A DNA stretch of 64,000 nucleotides from Kerstersia similis (GCF_965139615.1 NZ_CBCSIQ010000018.1:26817-90816), one strand, 5' to 3'; numbered from the stretch's first letter, positions 24,117 to 33,389 are shown. Made by a program: numbers and translations. The notes: generated by a model from the sequence alone, not told the origin.

Positions 24117-26576
24117 ATGGACCCCGCAATCATGACGAGCCACCGACGCCTTACCCCTTGCTATGCTGCCCTCCTGACCGCCTTTATGGTCACGCCAGTC
24201 TCCGCAGATGTGATTTTCAGCGAGTATGTTGAAGGCTCATCCAACAACAAGGCGCTGGAGTTGTACAACGCAGGCGACAGCGCCGTGGATCTGGGCCAGT
24301 ACGAGATCCATGTCTATGCCAACGGCTCGAAGACGGTTTCCTCGACTTTCAAGCCCACTGGCAATCTTGCGGCAGGTGCCACCTATGTTGTTGCCCACTC
24401 GCACATGACGGAGACATTGGGCAGCCGCATCAACCTGACGGCAGGCCTGAACTACAACGGCGACGATGCCGTCACGCTGAGCCATCAGGGCAATATCGTG
24501 GACCGCATCGGCCAGGTCGGTTTTCGCCCCACGGAAGCTTGGGTCGGCGCCAGCGGCGCTTCGACCAAAGACAATACCTTGCGCCGCAAGGCCGCCATCA
24601 AGACCGGCGACACCGCCGCCGATACGGCATTCGACGTCGATCTCCAGTGGGATGCCTTCCCCATCGACAGTTTCGACGGTCTGGGCGCCCATCCCGGCCT
24701 GGCAGACACCGGCGGCAGCGCAACGGCCCGATGCGGCGCACCCGCAACGGCCATTGCCGATATCCAGGGCCGCGCGGACGGCACCACCCTGGACAACGTG
24801 CATGTAGAAGCCGTCGTCACCGCCAGCTATACCTACAGCAATGGCTTCTCCGGCTTTTTCATCCAGACCGCAGACGCCGAACGGCTGCGCCGTCCAGGCG
24901 TATCAGAAGGGCTGTTCGTCTATGCGCCCGGTAAAAGCGCGGCGGCCGGCCAACGCGTCCACCTGGTCGGCAAGGTCGAAGAAAAATACAACCAGACCCA
25001 GCTGACGCTGGCCAGCGATATCGCCGTCTGTGCCGACAACCTGAGCGTCCAGGCCGAACCGCTGGCCCTGCCGCTGCCCGCAGGCAGCGATCACGCCCAA
25101 TACGAAGGCATGCTGGTAGAGCTCGCACCTGGCCTGACCGTCAATAACGTCTATGAGCTGGGCCGTTACGGCAGCATCCTGCTGGGCAACGGCCTGCTGC
25201 AAACACCCACCCACGCTGTCGCCCCCGGCACGGCCGCACAGGCGCTGCTGGCCGCCAACACCCGCAACAGCATCATCCTGGATGACGGCTACAACAACCA
25301 GAACCCCGCTACCGTGCCCTATCCGGCCCCGGAACTGTCCGCCGCCAATACATTGCGACGTGGCTATACCACGACCACCCCGGTACGGGGTGTCGTGGAA
25401 AACCGCTACAACGCCTGGCGTATCCAGCCGCTCCCAGGCGCTGCCGCACCAGGGTTCAATAGCGCGGGCAACCCGCGCCCCGACGCGCCCGCCCGTGCCG
25501 GCGGCACCGATGTCCGGGTTGCTTCCTTCAACGTCCTGAATTATTTCAATGGCGACGGCAAAGGCGGCGGCTTCCCCACCGCCCGTGGTGCACAGAGCGC
25601 CGCCGAACTACAACGGCAGGAAGACAAAATCGTCGCCGCGCTCAAGCAACTCGATGCCGATATCATCGGCCTGATGGAAATCGAGAACAACGGCTATGGC
25701 GATACCAGCGCCATCAGCCAGCTCACGCGCCGCATGGGCAGCAACTGGAGCTACATCCAGCCAGGCATCGACCGCCTGGGTACCGATGTGATCACTGTTG
25801 CGATGATGTACCGCAACGACACCGTACGGGAAACCGGCAAAGTCGCCACACTGGAAATCGACGATAAAAACCGCGTGCCGCTGGCCCAGACCTTTGAATC
25901 AGTGCGCGGCGGCCTGCCTGTCACCGTCGCGGTGAACCACTTCAAATCCAAGGGTTGCACCAATGCCACGGAGGGCGATGCCGATCAGAACGATGGCCAG
26001 AGTTGCTGGAACCCGACCCGCATCAAGGCAGCCAAAGCGCTCAGCGACTGGCTGGCAACCCAGCCCACGGGCGTAGCGACGGCAGGCCACCTGATCATCG
26101 GCGATCTGAACAGCTATGCCAAGGAAGATCCCATCGTCGCGCTGGCCAACGCCGGCTATGCCGATCTGCTGGCCCGTGATGGTGCCGGCGCCGAATACAG
26201 CTATGTCTTCAATGGCATGTCGGGCTACCTGGATCATGCGCTGGCTGACGCCACCCTGAGCGCCAAAGCGCTGAAAGCGCAAACCTGGCATATCAATGCC
26301 GATGAACCGCCGGCACTGCAATACTCGCTGCAATACAAGAGCGCACAGCAGCAGGCCTCGTTCTATGCGGCCGATCCATACAGCTCATCCGACCACGATC
26401 CGGTCGTGATCGACCTGGCGCTGTCCAAGCCGGATGACAACGGCGGCGGGGAAACGGAACCCCCCGAGCCTGCCCCCGGCACCGATGACCAGGGCAGCGG
26501 TGGCGGTGCGCTGGGCCTGGGCCTGCTGGCCGCCCTGGCCTGGATGCGGCGCCGCTCCTTGTCTGTGCGAACCTGA
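24117..26576 (+). CDS. ExeM/NucH family extracellular endonuclease with GlyGly-CTERM tail
   Basis: A large secreted DNase-like protein of 819 residues. It has a signal peptide (about 1-30, ending VSADVIF), a lamin-tail domain (about 30-170, IFSEYVEGSSNNKALELYN), an OB-like region (about 200-320), and an endonuclease/exonuclease/phosphatase domain at about 466-760. Catalytic motifs of that last domain are ASFNVLNYF, LMEIENNG, NHFKSKG, GDLNSYAKEDP and SSDHDPVV. The tail has a Pro/Glu linker, then GSGGG followed by a short hydrophobic helix and RRR: a GlyGly-CTERM signal, normally processed by rhombosortase on type II secreted proteins. No rhombosortase or secretion gene is in the window. AGGA lies just before the ATG. 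Confidence 0.9.
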   Translation: MDPAIMTSHRRLTPCYAALLTAFMVTPVSADVIFSEYVEGSSNNKALELYNAGDSAVDLGQYEIHVYANGSKTVSSTFKPTGNLAAGATYVVAHSHMTETLGSRINLTAGLNYNGDDAVTLSHQGNIVDRIGQVGFRPTEAWVGASGASTKDNTLRRKAAIKTGDTAADTAFDVDLQWDAFPIDSFDGLGAHPGLADTGGSATARCGAPATAIADIQGRADGTTLDNVHVEAVVTASYTYSNGFSGFFIQTADAERLRRPGVSEGLFVYAPGKSAAAGQRVHLVGKVEEKYNQTQLTLASDIAVCADNLSVQAEPLALPLPAGSDHAQYEGMLVELAPGLTVNNVYELGRYGSILLGNGLLQTPTHAVAPGTAAQALLAANTRNSIILDDGYNNQNPATVPYPAPELSAANTLRRGYTTTTPVRGVVENRYNAWRIQPLPGAAAPGFNSAGNPRPDAPARAGGTDVRVASFNVLNYFNGDGKGGGFPTARGAQSAAELQRQEDKIVAALKQLDADIIGLMEIENNGYGDTSAISQLTRRMGSNWSYIQPGIDRLGTDVITVAMMYRNDTVRETGKVATLEIDDKNRVPLAQTFESVRGGLPVTVAVNHFKSKGCTNATEGDADQNDGQSCWNPTRIKAAKALSDWLATQPTGVATAGHLIIGDLNSYAKEDPIVALANAGYADLLARDGAGAEYSYVFNGMSGYLDHALADATLSAKALKAQTWHINADEPPALQYSLQYKSAQQQASFYAADPYSSSDHDPVVIDLALSKPDDNGGGETEPPEPAPGTDDQGSGGGALGLGLLAALAWMRRRSLSVRT

Positions 26577-26580
26577 GCAC

Positions 26581-26618
26581 GATCAGGCCGGCGCTGCCGC
26601 ACACGCGCCGGCCTGATC
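26581..26618 (+). terminator. 14-bp perfect hairpin after the nuclease gene
   Basis: GATCAGGCCGGCGC / GCGCCGGCCTGATC with a 10-base loop begins 5 bases after the stop codon. No U-tract follows. It separates the nuclease from the rhodanese gene. Confidence 0.55.
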
Positions 26619-26745
26619 GCCCCCACGTAGGCCAATAAGCTGACGCATTCCTGAATAGGTTATCTGCTCATCACTAATAGATATTTCCGGCCTGGGAAGC
26701 CTAACGTTACTGTCTGACTTCCTAGCACTGCAACCGGAGATGTCC

Positions 26746-27666
26746 ATGTCACTTCGTACCTTGTGGACCAGCGCCCTGGCTGCGCTGGCCTTTGCCTCAA
26801 CACCTGCGTTGGCCAGCAGCCCCTATCTGGTTTCCACCGATTGGCTGGAACAGAACCTGAACGACCCTGCCGTACGGGTGGTGGAAGTCAGCGTGAACCC
26901 CGGCCTGTATGAACGCGGCCATGTCCCCGGCGCCGTCAATTTCAACTGGCATACCGATCTGGTCGATACCGTGCAACGCGATATCGCGCCGCCCGAACAA
27001 TTCCAGGCGCTGCTGCGCCAAGCCGGCATCAACCCTGACACCACCACTATCCTCTATGGCGACAACAACAATTGGTTTGCCGCCTGGGGCGCCTGGATCT
27101 TCGATATCTACGGCATCGACAACGTCAAGCTGCTGGACGGCGGCCGCAAGAAATGGGAAGCGGAAGGCCGCCCCCTGAGCACCGCTGCCGCCACGCCGCC
27201 CGCCGGCACCGTCAGCGTGAAACCCGCCAATACGGCCTTGCGCGCCCGCCTGCCCGATGTGCTCGCCGCCGCCCGCCAGGAAGCCGATGTCGCCCTGGTG
27301 GATATCCGTTCCGCCGATGAATACAACGGCAAGATTTTCGCGCCCAACGGCGTCCCTGAATTGGCCGTACGTGCCGGCCATGTGCCCGGCGCGGTGAACG
27401 TCACCTGGAGCAAACTGGTCGCTGAAGACGGCACCTTCAAGCCGGTTGAAGAACTCAAGGCGATCTACAGTGCGGTCGGTATTGACGGCGCCAAGCCCAT
27501 CATCACCTACTGCCGCATCGGCGAGCGTTCCAGCCATTCCTGGTTCGCCCTGAGCAAGCTGCTGGGCTATGACGTGCGCAACTACGATGGTTCCTGGACG
27601 GAATACGGCAATAGCGTCGGCGCGCCTATCGACAACCCGGCAGGCACGATCTGGGGCCAGACCTGA
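26746..27666 (+). CDS. Periplasmic thiosulfate sulfurtransferase (tandem rhodanese)
   Basis: Transfers sulfane sulfur from thiosulfate or 3-mercaptopyruvate to an acceptor. The first ATG (26740) overlaps the GGAG ribosome-binding site, so the second ATG at 26746 is chosen. A signal peptide (MSLRTLWTSALAALAFASTP, cleavage after ALA) directs it to the periplasm. Two rhodanese domains follow: an inactive N-terminal one (about 28-150) without cysteine, and a C-terminal one (about 165-300) with catalytic Cys256 in the loop CRIGERSSH. The next gene, 3 codons downstream, encodes a YeeE/YedE transporter, so the pair probably handles thiosulfate at the envelope. Confidence 0.92.
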   Translation: MSLRTLWTSALAALAFASTPALASSPYLVSTDWLEQNLNDPAVRVVEVSVNPGLYERGHVPGAVNFNWHTDLVDTVQRDIAPPEQFQALLRQAGINPDTTTILYGDNNNWFAAWGAWIFDIYGIDNVKLLDGGRKKWEAEGRPLSTAAATPPAGTVSVKPANTALRARLPDVLAAARQEADVALVDIRSADEYNGKIFAPNGVPELAVRAGHVPGAVNVTWSKLVAEDGTFKPVEELKAIYSAVGIDGAKPIITYCRIGERSSHSWFALSKLLGYDVRNYDGSWTEYGNSVGAPIDNPAGTIWGQT

Positions 27667-27668
27667 GC

Positions 27669-28955
27669 ATGAGCACGCTCTCCCGCCTGTCTCCGGCGCT
27701 GCAGCCAGCCGCCGCCTCTGCTGATGGCAGCGCCGTTTCGGGCCGGGATAGTGCCGCTGACCCGGCACATCCCCCAGCCTGGCAGCGCCCCGGACTGCCA
27801 GCCGTTGCGGCGGCGACACTGGTTGCCGCCGGGCTGGCCTGGTGGGCCTGGCAGTTGCAGGAGATTCCCGGAACAGGCCGGGGCCTGACCTTTTCGCTGC
27901 TGGCTGGCGCCCTCTTCGGCCTGGCCCTGCAGCGCTCGCGTTTCTGCTTCTATTGCATCACGCGAGACTATATGGCCAACCGCGACGCTCGCGGCCTGCT
28001 GGGCCTGATTGCGGCGCTCGCGTTGGGCTTGCTGGGCTACTACGCCGTGTTCGGTGCATTCCTGCCGGTGCCCGCCCCCGGCCGGCTGCCGCCCGGCGCC
28101 CATATCGGGCCGGTCAGCTGGGTACTGGCGCTGGGCGCGCTCATATTCGGGCTGGGCATGGCCATTTCCGGTTCTTGCATCAGCGCCCACCTATACCGCC
28201 TGGGCGAAGGCGCTTTCCATTCCCTGTTCGCCCTCGTAGGCGCACTGATCGGTTTCGGCCTGGGTTTCGCCTCATGGAATCCGCTCTATGCTGCCGTCAT
28301 ACGGGACGCACCCGTCCTCTGGCTGCCGCATCACCTGGGCTACGGGGGTTCACTCGTCTTGCAGCTGGCCCTGCTGGCCGCACTCGCGGCATGGCTCCTG
28401 CGCGGCCAGCAACGCCGCCACGCAAGCTCTGCCCCCAACCAGGGCGCGGCCTCCTTGCTGGCCTTGCTGTTCAGCCAACGCTGGCCCGCCTATGCCGGCG
28501 GCCTGGTGATTGCCGGGCTGGGCGCCATTGCCTACTTCCGTGTGGCGCCGCTGGGCGTCACCGCCGAACTGGGCAGCATTGCCCGTACGCTGGCCGACAA
28601 CCTGGGCGCCCTGCCGGCACGCCTGGAAGGGCTGGACGGTTTTGCCGGCTGCGCCACGATCATCAAACAAAGCCTGCTCTCCAACAATGGCGTATTCGTC
28701 GCCGCCCTGGTACTGGCGTCCTTTGCCAGCGCCGTCCTGGCAGGAGATTTCCGGCCGGTCAGGCCCAGCCTGCGCAATGCGCTGCGTCACTTGCTGGGCG
28801 GCATCCTGATGGGCTGGGGCGGCATGCTGGCGCTGGGCTGCACCGTGGGCACCCTGCTGTCCGGCATCATGGCAGGCGCTGCCTCTGGCTGGGTATTTGC
28901 CCTGTTCTGCCTGACCGGTGCATGGCTGGGCTGGCGGCTGCGCCGCCGTGCCTGA
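27669..28955 (+). CDS. YeeE/YedE family (TsuA-like) thiosulfate transporter
   Basis: Inner-membrane protein of 428 residues with roughly ten hydrophobic helices and two internal repeats. The conserved cysteine-bearing loops of the family are visible: LQRSRFCFYC near residue 95, GMAISGSCISAHLYRLGEG near 170, and LALGCTVGTLLSGI near 395. In characterised TsuA proteins such cysteines relay thiosulfate through the membrane. The gene starts 2 bases after the rhodanese stop, so the two are cotranscribed. The N-terminal 40 residues are hydrophilic and Ala/Ser-rich, and a later start is possible. Confidence 0.88.
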   Translation: MSTLSRLSPALQPAAASADGSAVSGRDSAADPAHPPAWQRPGLPAVAAATLVAAGLAWWAWQLQEIPGTGRGLTFSLLAGALFGLALQRSRFCFYCITRDYMANRDARGLLGLIAALALGLLGYYAVFGAFLPVPAPGRLPPGAHIGPVSWVLALGALIFGLGMAISGSCISAHLYRLGEGAFHSLFALVGALIGFGLGFASWNPLYAAVIRDAPVLWLPHHLGYGGSLVLQLALLAALAAWLLRGQQRRHASSAPNQGAASLLALLFSQRWPAYAGGLVIAGLGAIAYFRVAPLGVTAELGSIARTLADNLGALPARLEGLDGFAGCATIIKQSLLSNNGVFVAALVLASFASAVLAGDFRPVRPSLRNALRHLLGGILMGWGGMLALGCTVGTLLSGIMAGAASGWVFALFCLTGAWLGWRLRRRA

Positions 28956-29330
28956 CCGGAACCCCAGCCAACCTCGGAACGCGGCCTTGCAGCCTGAGGC
29001 CTCTGCCCGCGTTCCGCCCGCACCGACCGGCCGGCTGAGCCATTGAAATTATCTGAAATCCAGCCGGCCTCATCGTCCGTGCCGACCCACGGCAGCCTGC
29101 GGCCTGCCCGTTATACTGCTTGCTCGCCACCGCCCCCAGGAATCATGGACCATCCGCCACCCCCGCCGGCAACTCCGGCATGGCGCCTGCCCACAGGCAC
29201 CATGGTGGCCAGCATCATTCCCGCGCCCCGCCAGAACGGCCTGCATGGACAAAACCATAGGCAGCGCTATGCACAACGCCACACCCCGCCCCCACCATGG
29301 CGATGCCGGCAGACGGCAGGAACACAGCCA
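28956..29330. other. Intergenic region between convergent YeeE-type and tesA genes
   Basis: A 375-base stretch without a convincing gene. A hairpin (GGAACGCGG / CCGCGTTCC, 28976-29015, 22-base loop) lies 20 bases after the transporter and may end its transcript. An open frame on the plus strand runs on through tesA in antisense and is Pro/His/Arg-rich, so it is treated as spurious. Confidence 0.5.
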
Positions 29331-29939
29331 TCAAGGCAACAGTTCGCGCAAGGCCGGCCAGACATTTTCCAGCACACGCGGCTGCGCGGCTGCCACCGGA
29401 TGCAGGCCATCGCTTTGCATCATGGCAGGATCCAAGGCAACGCCTTCCAGCAGAAAAGGCACCAGCCCGGTCTGGTAGCGCTGCGCCAGCCCCGCATACA
29501 GCTGACGCAAGCCATTGCGGTAACGCGGGCCATAATTGACGGGCAATTCAATCCCCACCAGCAGGACTTCGGCCCCGGCTTCGCGCGCATCTTCTATCAT
29601 GTCGGCCAGATTGTCTTCCAGCACATTCAGCGGCTGACCGCGCAAGCCATCATTGGCGCCCAGTTCCAGCACCAGGATTTCCGGACGATGCTCCGCCAGC
29701 AAAGCAGGCAAGGCCGCCTTGCCGTTGGCGCTGGTGGCCCCGCTGACGCTCGCGTTGACGACTTTCCATTCCGGCGCTTCGGTTTCCAGCCGGTGCGCCA
29801 GCAGGCTCACCCACCCCTGATCAGCCGGAATGTTATGCGCGGCGGACAGCGAATCCCCCAGTACAAGAATCACAGGAGCCGCCGCCTGCGCAAACGGCGC
29901 GGCGATCCACAGACACAGCAAGCAAAGGAAACGACGCAT
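29331..29939 (-). CDS. tesA: Arylesterase / acyl-CoA thioesterase I / lysophospholipase TesA
   Basis: Periplasmic SGNH-hydrolase of 202 residues. A signal peptide (MRRFLCLLCLWIAAPFAQA) precedes block I with nucleophile Ser30 (LVLGDSLSA), block II Gly (ASVSGATS), block III GANDGL and block V DGLHP carrying the catalytic Asp and His. The start codon at 29939 shares the sequence CATG with the start codon of the divergent ABC transporter gene, so the two coding regions overlap by 2 bases. tesA next to ybbA-ybbP is a conserved neighbourhood, as in E. coli. Confidence 0.94.
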   Translation of the reverse strand: MRRFLCLLCLWIAAPFAQAAAPVILVLGDSLSAAHNIPADQGWVSLLAHRLETEAPEWKVVNASVSGATSANGKAALPALLAEHRPEILVLELGANDGLRGQPLNVLEDNLADMIEDAREAGAEVLLVGIELPVNYGPRYRNGLRQLYAGLAQRYQTGLVPFLLEGVALDPAMMQSDGLHPVAAAQPRVLENVWPALRELLP

Positions 29940-30630
29940 GAGCGGTTCATCCCAGGTACAGGTACTTTTGGAAAGCCTGCATGTTAGCAAGTCGGTAACA
30001 GGCCCCACCGGCAGGCTGGATATCCTGGAGGATATCTCCCTGCGCATTCATGCCGGCGAGAGCGCAGCCATCATTGGCGCGTCCGGTTCCGGCAAGACGA
30101 CCTTGCTGGGACTGCTGGCGGGGCTGGATGTTCCCAGCAGCGGCAGCATACGCCTCGACGGCCATGCGCTGGAAGCCCTGGATGAAGAAGCACGCGCCGG
30201 ATTGCGCCGCCGGCTGGTCGGGTTTGTCTTTCAGTCTTTCCATTTGCTGCCAGCGCTCAGCGCCGAAGAAAACGTCATGCTGCCGCTGGAACTGGAAGGC
30301 GCCCCGCGCGCGCGGGAACGCGCGCAAGCCGCGCTGGATGCCGTCGGCCTGTCGCATCGGCGCAGCCACTATCCGGCGCAGCTATCCGGTGGCGAACAGC
30401 AGCGCGTCGCCATCGCCCGCGCATTCGTCAACGAACCCCGCATCCTGTTTGCCGATGAGCCTACCGGCAACCTGGATGCCCGCACCGGCAGCCAGATCAG
30501 CGACCTGCTGTTCCGCCTCAACCAGGAGCATGGCACGACACTGGTGCTGGTCACGCACGACCTGACGCTGGCGCAGCGCTGCCAGCAGTCTCTGCATATC
30601 GCTGCGGGCCGCCTGAGCGATGCCGGCTGA
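29938..30630 (+). CDS. ybbA: ABC transporter ATP-binding protein (YbbA family)
   Basis: ATPase of a LolD/MacB-type ABC system, 230 residues. Walker A GASGSGKTT, Q-loop FVFQSFHLLPALSAEENV, signature LSGGEQQRVAIARAF, Walker B ILFADEPTGNLD and switch His (VLVTHD) are intact. An AAGGAA ribosome-binding site inside the tesA signal-peptide region supports the ATG at 29938. With the permease gene downstream it forms a YbbA-YbbP exporter whose substrate is not firmly known; the link to tesA suggests a lipid or lysophospholipid role, which is inference. Confidence 0.93.
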   Translation: MSGSSQVQVLLESLHVSKSVTGPTGRLDILEDISLRIHAGESAAIIGASGSGKTTLLGLLAGLDVPSSGSIRLDGHALEALDEEARAGLRRRLVGFVFQSFHLLPALSAEENVMLPLELEGAPRARERAQAALDAVGLSHRRSHYPAQLSGGEQQRVAIARAFVNEPRILFADEPTGNLDARTGSQISDLLFRLNQEHGTTLVLVTHDLTLAQRCQQSLHIAAGRLSDAG

Positions 30631-30729
30631 ATCCCGTCGCCCGACCGCTCCCGCCCCCCATGATCCGGACATATTCCCCCGGCATTCTGGCCGCCCGGTT
30701 TCGCCTTTCCCGCCGCCCTCTCGACATCC

Positions 30730-33213
30730 ATGAATATTCTCTCCCTGGCTTTTCGTACCGTCCGGCGTGAATGGCGCCTCGCAGAGCTGCGCACTCTGGC
30801 CTTGGCGCTGGTTCTTTCCATCGTCGCGCTGGGCGTGGTCGCCACCCTGGCATTACGCGTCGAGCACAGCATTGCCGCCGGTTCCGCGGAGCTGGTCGGC
30901 GGCGACAGCGGCCTCAATGCGCCCAGCCCCATCCCGCCCGATTACGAAACCCAGGCCCGCACCCTGGGCCTGGCCAGCGCCCATGCCGTCCGCTTCCCGA
31001 GCATGGCGTTCACCCAGGATCAGGCCCAGTTGCTGAACCTGGCCGCGGTATCGGCCGACTGGCCGCTGCGCGGCGAAATCACGCTGCGCGACGCCGACGG
31101 CCAGCAGCGCACCGCCAGCGCTCCCCAGGCCGGGGAGGTCTATCTGGACGCCCGCGCCCTCGCCGCACTGGGCGTGGACGTCGGCGCCAGCGTGCAGATC
31201 GGTGACGCTACCCTGAGAATTGCCGGCGAACTGCTGCGCCAGCCCGACGGCGGCAACGTCTTCGCGCTGGCGCCTTCCGCCCTGGCTCCGCTGGCCGACA
31301 TTGAGCGCGCCGGCCTGCTCGGTCCGGGCAGCCGCGCACGCTACAGCCTGCTGCTGGCCGGCGCCCCCAGCGCGGTACAAACCTGGAAGCAATGGGCGGC
31401 CACCCAAACACTACCGGACAATGCACGCCTGATCGAACTGGAAGATACGCAGCAGAACCTGGGTACCGCCTTCGAGCGCGCCAATGCCTTCCTGCGCCTG
31501 TGCGCATTGTTGGCAGCGCTGTTGGCCGGCGTCGCCATCGCGCTGGCGGCCCAGCGCTATGCCCAGCGCAAGACGGATGAAGTCGCCTTGCTGCGCGCAC
31601 TGGGCGCGCCACGCGCCGATGTGCTGAAGCTCCTGGCCGGTACCCTGGCCGCACTGGCCATACCGGCGGCGCTGCTGGGTATCGTCCTGACGCAAGCCCT
31701 GTCCATGCTGGCCTGGCAGGTCGCAGGCAGCCTCTTCAGCGGCGCCCTGCCTACCGTCCAGCCCCTCCTGCCATCACTGGCGGCCGCTGCCATGGGCCTG
31801 GCCATTCTCGCCGGCTTTGCCCTGCCGCCGCTGGCCCGGCTGGCCGACGTTCCGCCAGCGGCCGTTTTCCGCCGCAGCGTCGCGCCGCGCGTGCGCCGTT
31901 TTGACCTGTTCTACCTGCTGCCGCTGGCCACCGCCATGGGCCTGATCTGGATGCAGGCCGGTAATGTCAGGCTCGCCCTGATCCTGGCCATCAGCCTGGC
32001 TGCCGTCGCCCTGGTGGCTGCCGCGCTCGCGCTGCTGGCGCTCTGGCTGGCACGCCGGCTGGCAGCCGGCATCCATCCATCCTTGCGCCTGGGGCTGGCA
32101 TCGCTGGCACGCCGCCGTTTCACCAGTGCCGTACAGGCAGTCGCCCTCAGCCTGGGCCTGTGCGCACTACTGATACTGGCCGTCACCGCCCCGGCGCTAT
32201 TGCAGGAATGGCGCTCGGAGTTGCCGGAGGAAACGCCCAACTGGTTTGCCCTGAACGTCCTGGAAGAGCAGGTTCCCGATTACCGCGCCGCACTGGACCA
32301 GGCCGATGCCAGCCAGATTGCCATGCTGCCGCTGGCGGTAGGCAAGCTGGCAGCCGTCAACGGGGAACCCGCAGAGCGCTTCTACCAGACACCGGAAATG
32401 CGTGAACGCGCTGCCGAGCAGCTGCGGTTTTCATGGAGCGCGACCCTGCCGGCAGCCAATCGGCTGGTGGCGGGTAGCTGGCAGGCACCCGGCAGCGGCC
32501 CGGCAGGCCTCTCCGTGGAAAAAGGCTGGATGGAACGCTTCGGCCTGAAGCTGGGCGACAGCCTGACCCTAGAGAGCGGCGGGCGCAGCGTGACCGCCAC
32601 CATAGACAGTGTGCGCGAAGTTGACTGGAGTTCGTTCCGCGTCAACTTCTTCCTGTTGCTGGACCCGGCACACGCCGAGGGCATGCCGCATACCTGGATC
32701 GCCAGCTATTACCTGCCCCCCGCACAAAACACCCATCTCGCGGACATGGCGCGGCAGTTTCCCAATGTCAGCATGCTGGACGTCAACGACCTGCTGGAGC
32801 GCGTACGCAGCATCATCGAACGCGTCAGCAGCGCCGTCAGCTGGGTGCTCTCCTTCAGCCTGCTGGCCGGCGCCCTGGTGCTGGCCGCCGCCCTCGCCGC
32901 CAGCGCGCAGCAGCGCCGCCACGAAGCCGCATTGCTGCGTACCCTGGGTGCGCAGCGGCGCCAGTTGCGCCTGGCCGCGCTGTGCGAATTCCTGATTCTC
33001 GGGCTGATTGCTGCCCTGACGGCAACGCTGGGCGCCGCCGGCGCTGGCAGCTGGCTTGGCCTGAGTGTGTTCCGCATGGCGCAGGTGCCCTTGCCCTGGG
33101 CCCAGCTGGCGGTCACGGCTCTGCTGGCTGCCCTGGCAATTACCTTGCTAGGCCTGGCTGGCACACGCCGCATCCTGAATACGCCCCCCATGGCGCTGCT
33201 GCGCACGGCCTGA
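30730..33213 (+). CDS. ybbP: ABC transporter permease (YbbP family, FtsX-like)
   Basis: Large integral membrane protein of 827 residues. It has an N-terminal helix (about 20-45), a periplasmic MacB-like domain (about 50-245), and a first FtsX core of three helices (about 255-375). Further helices span about 395-440 and 470-495, followed by a second periplasmic domain and a final FtsX core (about 700-820, with RRHEAALLRTLGAQRRQLR). The duplicated FtsX arrangement matches YbbP. It follows ybbA after 99 bases and ends at a 16-bp perfect hairpin. Confidence 0.92.
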   Translation: MNILSLAFRTVRREWRLAELRTLALALVLSIVALGVVATLALRVEHSIAAGSAELVGGDSGLNAPSPIPPDYETQARTLGLASAHAVRFPSMAFTQDQAQLLNLAAVSADWPLRGEITLRDADGQQRTASAPQAGEVYLDARALAALGVDVGASVQIGDATLRIAGELLRQPDGGNVFALAPSALAPLADIERAGLLGPGSRARYSLLLAGAPSAVQTWKQWAATQTLPDNARLIELEDTQQNLGTAFERANAFLRLCALLAALLAGVAIALAAQRYAQRKTDEVALLRALGAPRADVLKLLAGTLAALAIPAALLGIVLTQALSMLAWQVAGSLFSGALPTVQPLLPSLAAAAMGLAILAGFALPPLARLADVPPAAVFRRSVAPRVRRFDLFYLLPLATAMGLIWMQAGNVRLALILAISLAAVALVAAALALLALWLARRLAAGIHPSLRLGLASLARRRFTSAVQAVALSLGLCALLILAVTAPALLQEWRSELPEETPNWFALNVLEEQVPDYRAALDQADASQIAMLPLAVGKLAAVNGEPAERFYQTPEMRERAAEQLRFSWSATLPAANRLVAGSWQAPGSGPAGLSVEKGWMERFGLKLGDSLTLESGGRSVTATIDSVREVDWSSFRVNFFLLLDPAHAEGMPHTWIASYYLPPAQNTHLADMARQFPNVSMLDVNDLLERVRSIIERVSSAVSWVLSFSLLAGALVLAAALAASAQQRRHEAALLRTLGAQRRQLRLAALCEFLILGLIAALTATLGAAGAGSWLGLSVFRMAQVPLPWAQLAVTALLAALAITLLGLAGTRRILNTPPMALLRTA

Positions 33214-33234
33214 TTTTCCAGGGCCGCCCCCACG

Positions 33235-33277
33235 CCGCGCCGATGCCTTGCCGCACTACGACAAGGCATCGGCGCGG
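33235..33277 (+). terminator. 16-bp perfect hairpin after ybbP
   Basis: CCGCGCCGATGCCTTG / CAAGGCATCGGCGCGG with an 11-base loop begins 22 bases after the ybbP stop. There is no adjacent U-tract; TTTCGTT comes 15 bases later. Probably a transcript end. Confidence 0.6.
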
Positions 33278-33389
33278 TGCGGAATGTTTCGTTCTGGTGC
33301 CTGGCCGCTAACGGCCCCGGAACGAGCCAAGGATGGCACAGATATTGCTTTGAAAGATGAGTCACCACTCACCTGCAAGGCAAAGATCC

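Noticed and set aside
29043..29987. Plus-strand open frame through tesA
   Set aside because: Antisense to tesA for most of its length and rich in Pro, His and Arg; no recognisable domain.
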